Positions 8,508 through 15,645 of a DNA stretch of 15,906 bases are shown one piece after another. A program made the translations under genes and the position numbers. Position 1 is the stretch's first letter; the number at the start of each line of letters is the position of its first letter. The notes beneath the pieces are model-generated. The model had not been told where the DNA came from. It searched no databases and saw only the letters and a program-made list of their open reading frames with translations. The stretch comes from Zygnema cylindricum (Eukaryota > Streptophyta > Zygnematophyceae > Zygnematales > Zygnemataceae): positions 373,768 through 389,673 of the forward strand of contig JBBHKE010001564.1 in NCBI GenBank assembly GCA_037447655.1, given 5' to 3'.

Positions 8508-8588
8508 ATGTCTACTCCAGCATCATCTTCATATTCAGTTGGTGTAGCAATCACACAACAACAATATATACTCGCTACTCTGCACTAA
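8508..8588 (+). pseudogene. Short gag-start-like frame after the element B leader
   Basis: An ATG opens a 26-codon frame rich in Ser and Gln (MSTPASSSYSVG...QQQYILATLH, then TAA), about 106 bp after the inferred LTR end. Copia gag proteins often begin with such a low-complexity segment before the conserved capsid, and the upstream gag of this element lacks exactly its beginning. It is inferred to be the N-terminus of gag, cut by the element's right breakpoint. Too short for independent proof. Confidence 0.4.
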
Positions 8589-9233
8589 GTGACAACAAGA
8601 TAAGACAAGCATAACTTAACGTAGCGACGAAGTCTGTCCCTAGCTGACTGTGCACACTTCAATTAAAGTTCCACAAAGGAAGGCGCACACGCTTCTTCCT
8701 TCGAAACTACAAACTCCAAACGTTGACTTAAACACGTGTCGCTTCACAAACACACCTGCACGCAAATTGAAACACCTGCGCACGAAACAAACAAGTGACG
8801 CGAAACGAAATAGTATGTTTCGTTCGCGGAAAACAAAAGTACTGCCGCGAAACGACATCGTACTTTTGTATGATGACGCGACAGTTCGCGTCAAACAAAT
8901 ACAAGTTGGTATGACGCTTCGCGAAAATACCGTGATACGACAATATCCCAACAAGGGAGAGGGAAAGGTAGAGGAAGAGGGAGAGAGAGCGGGGGAAAAA
9001 ATGAATTTTAGAACAAATTGTTACAGGATTCTCAATAGGGCAAAAGTTATATTTGTTGTTTAACCAACAGAAAGAAATGAAACCTTTTATTTTTTGTCTT
9101 TTTATGGGTAAATTGGATTTGATTAAGTAAGATCAAGAAGCGCGAGTTGTTGGCATCTGGAGTTCTCGACACAAGAGTCGACTTTGGATTTCGACAAAAG
9201 AGCCTTAGGATCGCAATTTACAATTTGAAATGT
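8589..9233. other. Non-coding stretch with small inverted repeats
   Basis: Open frames of up to 137 codons (8650-9063) have no recognisable motif. The left part (8640-8960) is unusually A/C-rich on the plus strand, and 8955-9000 is a purine tract. Inverted repeats: ACAAAAGTAC (8833-8842) with GTACTTTTGT (8860-8869), and TGACGCG (8874-8880) with CGCGTCA (8887-8893). Confidence 0.5.
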
Positions 9234-9454
9234 ATGACAAAAACTGGAAACGCTATATGTGGTTCCTTTATACTATAAGTGTGCTATACGGCTCTTTTCG
9301 GGTAAAGTACGCGCACAGTACTTATTCTGTAGTACGTATCCTATAGTAATTATTTTATAGTATTGTTTTATACTACTTACTCTAAAGCACGTATTCTAGG
9401 TACCTATTCTATAGTACTTATTCGCCGCATATAGCGCTTCCAATGGTTTCGCGC
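9234..9454. repeat. MITE-like foldback enclosing a minisatellite
   Basis: CTGGAAACGCTATATGTGGT (9244-9263) matches the reverse complement of 9424-9443 at 16 of 20 positions, all four differences being transitions. The similarity extends about 10 bases further out on both sides with gaps. The interior is almost wholly a 14-bp repeat rich in GTAC and TATA. No convincing target duplication was found, so the class is unknown. Confidence 0.55.
9317..9426. repeat. 14-bp minisatellite, eight degenerate copies
   Basis: Consensus AGTACTTATTCTAT. Units begin at 9317, 9331, 9345, 9359 (13 bp), 9372, 9386, 9400 (13 bp) and 9413. Most units differ from the consensus at one to four positions, so the array is old or selectively conserved. 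Confidence 0.88.
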
Positions 9455-9476
9455 ATATTGTACTACTTTAAGGATG

Positions 9477-9566
9477 CCACGTGGCACTGCAAGTCTTATA
9501 GTCGGACAAAATAAACCTCTAAAATAACACGTAGCACTCATACATTGCAATCGGACAATCTAACAG
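9477..9566. repeat. Degenerate direct repeat of about 50 bp
   Basis: CACGTGGCACTGCAA...AGTCGGACAA (from 9479) recurs as CACGTAGCACTCATA...AATCGGACAA (from 9530). Two diverged units; no function is recognised. Confidence 0.5.
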
Positions 9567-9667
9567 GTCGGCACGCAGCGGACCGTTGGTTCTTGTGATC
9601 CGTATGGATCCTGAAAACATACCATGTCTTGATGACGTGGTACTACTTTTCGATTCTGAAACTCTTA

Positions 9668-10443
9668 GGGTGTGTCCCCATGTACTTGTAACTTAGCGAA
9701 ATTACTTTGTATTTTAGCCCGGATCCGCCGGACCCGGTTTTCAAGTGTCCCTATGTCTCTAATGACGAAGTCGTAACTTACGCTTGTGACGATTGTATAC
9801 GTCGACAATACCTGTGACGGTTGTCAACGTCGACAATCTGTGGTTTCACGATATTTTTTGTACCTGCGTGTGACGTCGCATGTCTTACCGTGACATTGTA
9901 GACGTACCGCCTTCCAGCCTGTGCAATTTCATGGTCGAAGATGAGGCGCTTTGCCTTCGCGTCTCCTGTCCGGTCGACGTGAAATGGCATCAGAATTTGA
10001 AGACCCCTGCAAAAAAAAAAAAATCGTACTAGACGAAAACAGACAAATCAAAACAAATTGTGTACCTATCTTTGTCGTATTAGAACGGAAACGGACAAAA
10101 CGTAGCGAACTATGTACTTTTCTTTGTCTTTAAAAATCGTAGGATTTTTGTCGAAATTTAAGGCACGCGCGAAAATATGTTCCTATTTGTCAATCAAAAA
10201 AACCTAATTTTAAATCACATCCACATGTGTTTTAAAGATAAGGTTGAAGATGACGTTTTTTGTCGTCGAATTGGGTCGAAAAGCACAAGACGACAAATTT
10301 TCGTACATCCTAAGTTTAGGGATGACGCAAATTGTACTCTACAAATTTGTGATTCCTTCGTACGGTTGCAACTTAGGTAGTACGGCGCTAAGTTTTACGG
10401 CAAAACGACGGGAAAAAACCCTTATGCACATGGGGACACACCC
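9668..10443. mobile_element. Harbinger/Tourist-like non-autonomous DNA transposon 1 (776 bp)
   Basis: Perfect 16-bp terminal inverted repeats: GGGTGTGTCCCCATGT at 9668-9683 and its reverse complement at 10428-10443. TTA flanks both sides (9665-9667, 10444-10446), the target duplication typical of PIF/Harbinger and Tourist elements. No transposase frame is present, so it would need an enzyme from elsewhere. Internally it has a second TIR-like motif 73 bp in (GTGTCCCTATGT, 9745-9756), two 28-bp tandem repeats (9785-9840), an A-rich run near 10010 and a small perfect stem (10132-10149). It shares termini and subterminal sequence with the element at 11112. Superfamily assignment rests on TSD and terminus only. 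Confidence 0.8.
9785..9840. repeat. Two tandem 28-bp subterminal repeats
   Basis: 9785-9812 and 9813-9840 share TGTGACGRTTGT..ACGTCGACAAT with four or so differences. Each holds a GTCGAC palindrome and internal TTGT..ACAA symmetry. TGTGACGGTTG also occurs in the second element (near 11227 and 11256), so this is probably a family-level subterminal motif, the kind a transposase could bind. Confidence 0.75.
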
Positions 10444-10446
10444 TTA

Positions 10447-11108
10447 TTCGCCGGGTAGTCCATCGATATTGTTGTCGGCTAACACTTCCAACATCTTTGG
10501 CCGTTAAAAAAAAGTTATCGGGAGACAAATTAATACGACAAGTTTTGAACAGTTTCCTGACAATGTTTTGTCTTTTTAGGAACTTTAGCAGGCCTTGGGG
10601 ATTTTTACGTATGATAAGATGGATGTAGAATTATATAAAATATTTTCGCACGGGAAACTGGCTTCCAAATGTGGAATGGAATTACTTAACAACAGCCTGA
10701 CTACGGACATAAAGTTTCACCACTAATGATAAACTTGGATTGACTGCTTGAAAATTTTAGAATGTAGAGCTTTGTACCTGCACACCATTTGTAGTCTGAA
10801 AATTACAGTCCTGTACTTCAACAATTTGTCAGGATGGGATAAACCAAAAGAGGCAAAAGGTTTGTACGTTCCTGACTTACGGGTCCAGCGATTTTATGGC
10901 TATCGATTCTATATCGGCGGGTCCATCGGAATCTCATGGTGTGCGTCGCTTTACAACGTATCTTGGATTACGAAAGCAGCAATGCCATTGGCGGAAAGAT
11001 TCGTTCATGTTCGTTGCAGTATATTAACCGTTTCGCACGACAGGTCAAATGTTACAGCCCAGAGTTGTGATTTCTGTGGATTATGTTTTGTCGGATTGTT
11101 CCTAATTC
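10447..11108. other. Spacer between the two Harbinger-like elements, no gene recognised
   Basis: The longest frame (10748-11164, 138 codons) has no known motif and runs across the left terminus of the second transposon, so I do not call it a gene. Nothing else is identified. Confidence 0.5.
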
Positions 11109-11111
11109 TTA

Positions 11112-12067
11112 GGGTACGTCCCCATGTAAGCGATACTTTGAAAAGGTATTTTGGACTGCAGTGAAGTTTTCCGTACTACTTTGAAAAGCGTCCCTATGTG
11201 CGAAAATGAAATCGGAACTTTGAAATGTGACGGTTGTAGACGTAGGTACGACTTTGTGACGGTTGACGACGACTACGAAATTAGTGACGCTAACAAAAAC
11301 AACGACAGCTGTAGACGTCTACATTTTTGTAATTTAGTGGCATAGCAAATGTTTAGGGTTTTGCAATATCGTGACGTCACGCTCACTTGTGACAACGTCG
11401 ACGTCACATATTCAAGGACTTTCGGCCATGGATACCGAATTTCGTTTTCTCTACTTTTTTCGCTCTACTTGCCATAAAATTATACATAAAGGGTAGCCAA
11501 AAGAATTATTCTTCAAATATCTTTAATTTTATACCAGTTTTTTCGTGCCTCATTCTAAAAAGTGTGAGATAAAAGTGATAGTGTGAGAGGGAGAGGGGAG
11601 AGGCGACAACGACGCAAAATTCTACCGAGGACCCATGAATGAAAGTGGAGGTCTGCGACCCCTTCAGTTTTTTTCCGTACATCCTCGTATTTTCCGTACA
11701 TGCGCGTGACGAGCAGGGAGAAAAATAGCGAGTCGTCCTAAAATTTTCCCGCTCGTGTGTCGCGTGCGTGGGCCGTTTTGCATTCGTTTTTTGTGGCGGT
11801 ACTTTCCCTGAAATCACCTCGCGAGGTGATTTTTGATGAAGTTTTTTTACAGATTGGAATCTCTTGCGCTGGGGTCGAAAAAAGGAAAACACCAAAATTT
11901 GTTAAGATGACGACAAATATGAAGTACATTCAAAGTATAGACTTGACGTTTGCTGTACTTTAAAAGAATTTATTTTTTTGTACGTCTAAAGTTTTTCTCG
12001 TACGGAACTACGTTTTGTGCGAAAACGACAAATTAAAGTAGATACTTTAACACATTGGGACGTACCC
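11112..12067. mobile_element. Harbinger/Tourist-like non-autonomous DNA transposon 2 (956 bp)
   Basis: Left terminus GGGTACGTCCCCATGT (11112-11127) and right terminus ACATTGGGACGTACCC (12052-12067) are inverted repeats with one mismatch. TTA flanks both sides (11109-11111, 12068-12070). It is related to the 9668 element in the termini and in the first ~150 bp, including a TIR-like GCGTCCCTATGT 72 bp inside (11188-11199) and TGTGACGGTTG motifs. It carries a perfect 22-bp palindrome (11811-11832) and a short purine tract (about 11581-11605). Frames inside (for example 11506-11895 minus, 129 codons) show no DDE transposase or Myb motif. Confidence 0.8.
11811..11832. repeat. Perfect 22-bp palindrome
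   Basis: The half-site AAATCACCTCG is followed immediately by its exact reverse complement, with no spacer. It lies inside the second Harbinger-like element, away from its centre. It could be a symmetric protein-binding site or a cruciform, or arise by chance. Confidence 0.9.
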
Positions 12068-12140
12068 TTACGTGGTTGGGGAGTTGCGGATATAAACTTC
12101 AAAAAAATTATGATCAAATCATGTACGGTACTCTGTTTGG

Positions 12141-12963
12141 TAGTGTTGGGTATCGAGGACCATTTTCCGATATTCGGCATATATCGAATTTCAGGTACCC
12201 AATAATCGATATATCGCTTCGATATATTCAAAAGTTAAATATCGCGATATATTGTCGATATATCGCTAATATATCTTATCGTCAATATATCGAGGCTTTT
12301 TAAAACAAAAAATTATACCTATTTTTGCTACTGTTTCTAGAACTAATGCTGCTGCAGCTAGTAGTAAATATCCGGAAGCATTTCAGTGTCATTATCCTCT
12401 TCACCTCCCATGCTATCTCCCATCCCTTGGGAATCCATGGAGACTACTAAAAGTGTAACCTTTCTATAACATTAGTCGCTGGAAATGGATAAGCCGCAAT
12501 GGCTACCAATCTGCAGATTGATAGATGCTTGCAAAAATGCCTGCAGATTGGTAGGTATTCCTGCCTGAAAGCATGAAAAGAACAGTCTGCAATTTCTTTT
12601 TTTCAAATTATACTTTGACTTAATTAGTGTGACATTTTCGTATAATAAATCTCTACGTACTAAATAATTAATAAAATGAATTACGGAATTATTATTTTTT
12701 TGTCGGTTACATTTTGCAGCATTTACCTTTAAGTCACGGAACGAACAATCACGCCGTACGTCGCGTATCAAACAATTAATCTTCATCGCTAAAATAACAT
12801 ATTATATAAAATATTAAATTTAAAAAATACTATATATCTCAATGTATATCGCGATAATTTTTGTTGGTCTCGGTACGATATATCGAGAAGTGTGCTCGAT
12901 CGATATTCGATATATCGAGAATCGAAATTATCGCGATATGAAATTACCCGATACCCAACACTG
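12141..12963. mobile_element. hAT-like non-autonomous DNA transposon (823 bp)
   Basis: Termini YAGTGTTGGGTATCG: TAGTGTTGGGTATCG at 12141-12155, and at the right end the reverse complement of CAGTGTTGGGTATCG (12949-12963). The flanks CTGTTTGG (12133-12140) and TTGTTTGG (12964-12971) match at 7 of 8 bases, as expected for the 8-bp target duplication of hAT elements. Both subterminal regions (12164-12293 and 12838-12940) are packed with CGATATATCG, TCGCGATA and ATATCG motifs in both orientations. No full transposase is present. The interior includes an inverted repeat (12503-12554), AT-rich sequence and a 104-codon minus frame (12472-12786) without recognisable motifs. Confidence 0.8.
12503..12554. 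repeat. 14-bp perfect inverted repeat inside the hAT-like element
   Basis: CTACCAATCTGCAG (12503-12516) and CTGCAGATTGGTAG (12541-12554) are exact reverse complements separated by 24 bases. CAATCTGCAGATTG at the left arm is itself a palindrome. Confidence 0.85.
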
Positions 12964-12992
12964 TTGTTTGGAAGTAAACAAACTTTCTAATG

Positions 12993-13026
12993 GCATTCAA
13001 TATCATTAAGCATTCAATATCATCAA
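12993..13026. repeat. 17-bp tandem duplication
   Basis: GCATTCAATATCATTAA (12993-13009) is repeated as GCATTCAATATCATCAA (13010-13026), with one difference. Confidence 0.9.
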
Positions 13027-13952
13027 ATGTATACAAACGTGACCCAATTCTCCATATGGGTGCCCGGGACGTGAGTTCATGATCCGTATCAAACCTGCTT
13101 CATCCATTGTACTGCGACGCAAGCGAGTGACCACCTACAAAAAGTGACTGGAAAAGAAAGAAAAAATGGTTAAATAAGATTAAAAAGTGAGACCCAAAAA
13201 AAGAAAAAAAAAACATAAGGATAGTCTATGCTACCTTCACAACAACATCGTACAACTCACCTCCACACCTTTTACTTGGCTTACGTCATTCCACTCATGA
13301 AGGGCACTGATTTCTCCCTCACAAAGCGCCTCTACACATTTGACGCATAATTAGATGCTTATAAGTTGAAAGCCTTTCCATCGCAACACCCCAAAATGGC
13401 CTAAACAAGCCATCCATAGCGTCACCAACGAGCTTTTTGCTATTCTAAAAATTTGAAAATAGAACACATAGATTTCTACATGTTTTTATTATAGACATTT
13501 AGTGTTGATGGCGCAAATTCACGCAGGCCATGACAAATATGTACATAATAACCACGCAGAACAAACTTCGCCAATCTGTACTGCGTATGACAAATTTGTT
13601 TGAAAATTATGGTAAAAATGTAAAAATGATACGATGCAAAAGTGGCCCTCAAAAGCAGTGATTACATTTGAAAAGGCCTCAAAAACAACAACTTATAAAA
13701 AAAACATCACGAAAATTTTGGGGCCATGATCAACGTATAGAAACAACAAAGGTCGCACACAAACGTCGTGACTAACAGGGATGTGTGACTTACTTCTCCA
13801 TTATGGGCAAAGTTTGAAAAGCTTTGGGAACGTAGTACTTTGTGTCCACATTGGAAACATGTGGTTTGTTAAGTATGCCATGAACAGTGCATGTAGTGAA
13901 AGAAGATACACATTTTGAAGTCAATTTCGATCCACATACTATAGATTCATCG
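13027..13952. other. Non-coding stretch, nothing recognised
   Basis: No frame of interest and no repeat of note. It holds an A-rich segment at about 13138-13216 and generally low GC. Confidence 0.5.
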
Positions 13953-14031
13953 TTCTTCCTCCCACTATCTTCACCCCTCTCCCCCTCTCCCTTTCTCTCC
14001 TCCTCTCTCTCCCTCCCTCTCCCTATACTTA
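13953..14031. repeat. Poly-pyrimidine (CT-rich) tract
   Basis: Nearly continuous C/T of CTCTCC/CCCT type on the plus strand, interrupted by few purines. Low complexity; it generates spurious frames on both strands. Confidence 0.85.
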
Positions 14032-14067
14032 AGCCCTCAACCTCTTTATATACCCAATACGTGTCGT

Positions 14068-14268
14068 TCAAGATCGAGGGTGAGGGGTTTGCCCACACTC
14101 GATACATCGTAATATCGACCCACCATTCTGATACACGGACTAGTGGGGGGTGGTAACGCACTAAAAGATTTATTCGATAGACTTAGGTTTGAGCCCTAAC
14201 TAGCTCACTTGTCCCTTCTATGAGATTCCATACTCTTACCACTAGATTTTGCAAGTTTGAACATGGTG
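14068..14268 (+). repeat. SINE-like repeat, copy 1
   Basis: Diverged copy of the sequence at 14350-14540. Shared blocks are TCAAGA, GCCCACACT/ACCCACACT, AAAGGCTTTAT/AAAGATTTAT, CACTTGTCC, GATTC and CTAGATTTT. It contains an A-box-like TGGGGGGTGGTAACGC (14144-14159) and a B-box-like GGTTTGAGCCC (14186-14196), 42 bp apart, as in tRNA-derived Pol III promoters. About 75 bp of shared sequence precede the A box, which is more than a simple SINE would have, so a locus duplication remains possible. Confidence 0.5.
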
Positions 14269-14349
14269 ACAACGCCATGGTGTTTTTAGATCTTAATCGA
14301 ATACCTCTTCAAGGGTGTTGTTTATATGAGCAAGGTGCGCCATTCAATA

Positions 14350-14540
14350 TCAAGATGTGGGGTTGACCCACACTGGATCCATAACAATATATACCCGTCA
14401 ATTTCAATATCTGAGCTCGTGGCCCGTTGGTTTACTCACAAAAGGCTTTATTTAAAGGTTCTATGTTCCAACTTGGCTTGTTCACTTGTCCTTTTTATGG
14501 GATTCTCCACTCTTATCCCTAGATTTTTGAATCTTAACAT
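14350..14540 (+). repeat. SINE-like repeat, copy 2
   Basis: Same order and orientation as copy 1, offset by about 280 bp. The A-box-like part is TGGCCCGTTGGTTTACTC (about 14420-14437); the B-box position reads GTTCCAACTT, more degenerate. Similarity is clearest over 14439-14530. Confidence 0.5.
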
Positions 14541-14552
14541 AACCTAACAAAT

Positions 14553-14692
14553 ATCGAGGGGAGGAGGGAGGGACCGAGAGGGGGATGGAAAACGATAGAC
14601 AAGCGGGAGAGCTTTTGTCCACTTGTCTCCCTCCCTTTCCCTCTATTTACTCCCTCCCCCGTTTCTCTCACCCCCTCTCTTTTCCCTCACAT
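14553..14692. repeat. Purine tract followed by pyrimidine tract
   Basis: Plus-strand G/A-rich sequence (14553-14615) changes to C/T-rich sequence (about 14616-14692). GACAAG in the purine half pairs with CTTGTC in the other half, so the tract can fold back on itself. Confidence 0.75.
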
Positions 14693-15645
14693 TGGCTTTA
14701 AGTTTAAGCTTTAGGATTTTTGATTTCATGGTTTTTATGGTTTTACCTTGATGCGTGCGCATCCTAATGATTTTTTTATGTTCGCCGTGTAGTGTAGTTG
14801 GTACATCTCATTGCATCGGGATTGACACATGTCGTCTATGTCGAGTCACTAGAATGCTATAGACACATCACATTGAGAAAATTGATTCAATCACATTTAG
14901 GTGCTAGCAAATACTTATGCGCAATAGATACTTATGCGACGTGATATAAGGGAAGCCCTCTATTTTGATTCTTTGATTTACAGATTAAAGTTTATTACAA
15001 TTGGGGTGCATTTTACTTCGTGCTAACTTGTTTGTTTAATCACAATTTCGTAATAGGATTTTGGCGTGACATCTTGGGAGGGCTGATCGAGGGTGAATAT
15101 CCATCGGCCCGGTTTTGTTTCAGTTTTCAATAGGCAGTTTTTGGTCGTAAGATGATGATCTCGACGGTCAAAAGTCGCCCAAGGATTGCAAACAGTTACC
15201 AAAACGGTGTCACCATCAAAACAGCTGTGAGTTACGTTACTGATTGCCTTTTTTACTACATATTTCTGTTCTATTTAACAATCATTCAAAAAGGTGGCCC
15301 CGATTGTGGACTTGTAGTGAGTTTTGGCCTTCTGGGGTTCTTGACATTTTCTGTCTGGGCATGGTAGCAGAAATTGTCGTACCATGACAATCTAACGTTT
15401 GGACTCTATTGAACAAATTTTTGTTTTCTGACATTACATGTAGAAAATTCGCCTGTCGTTATACGACTTTTGTACCTAAAATTATTTAAATTCAATTCGT
15501 CCGTATGACACAATACGCCAGATTTCGTAATGATTTTTTACACATATAATAGGTCGTTCACTTGTCTAGCGAATTTCTTGTCGAGACGTATTACTTGCGA
15601 GATATTTTGGTCTTAGTCCCAAAGGACATAACAGACTGTGACTAC
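14693..15645. other. Non-coding stretch, nothing recognised
   Basis: No coding frame beyond 71 codons. A short direct repeat ATACTTATGCG occurs at 14911-14921 and 14928-14938. No terminus or known repeat was identified. Confidence 0.5.

Larger units (their letters stand above)
3488..8588 (+). mobile_element. Copia element B, decayed, apparently circularly permuted (gag..RNaseH-LTR-leader-gag start)
   Basis: A Ty1/copia-type LTR retrotransposon in the canonical copia order gag-PR-IN-RT-RH (integrase before RT). It is followed by a polypurine tract, an LTR of about 719 bp (7683-8401), a primer-site-like sequence and a leader with a short gag-start-like frame (8508-8588). No copy of the LTR exists upstream of gag. 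Gag begins abruptly, lacking its first residues, near 3488, and the left boundary is approximate. Both ends therefore break in the 5' part of gag. This fits a one-LTR circle opened in gag, or one unit out of a tandem array. At least three frame changes and seven stops make the copy non-coding. No target duplication could be recognised. Confidence 0.75.

Noticed and set aside
8549-8563. Element B LTR end at CACAACAACA, an inverted partner of TGTTG
   Set aside because: It lies inside the gag-like frame starting at 8508, and the primer-site-like sequence at 8402 gives a better boundary. It remains the main alternative and would weaken the circular-permutation idea.
8650-9063. 137-codon plus-strand frame
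   Set aside because: No motif; composition follows a local A/C bias and a purine tract, and overlapping minus-strand frames are nearly as long.
10748-11164. 138-codon plus-strand frame
   Set aside because: No known motif, and it crosses the left end of the second Harbinger-like element.
11506-11895. 129-codon minus-strand frame inside the second MITE
   Set aside because: No transposase motif; low-complexity and basic throughout; it includes the 22-bp palindrome.
13790-14161. Opposed frames of 123 and 89 codons
   Set aside because: Both are produced by the CT-rich tract, which lacks stops on either strand.
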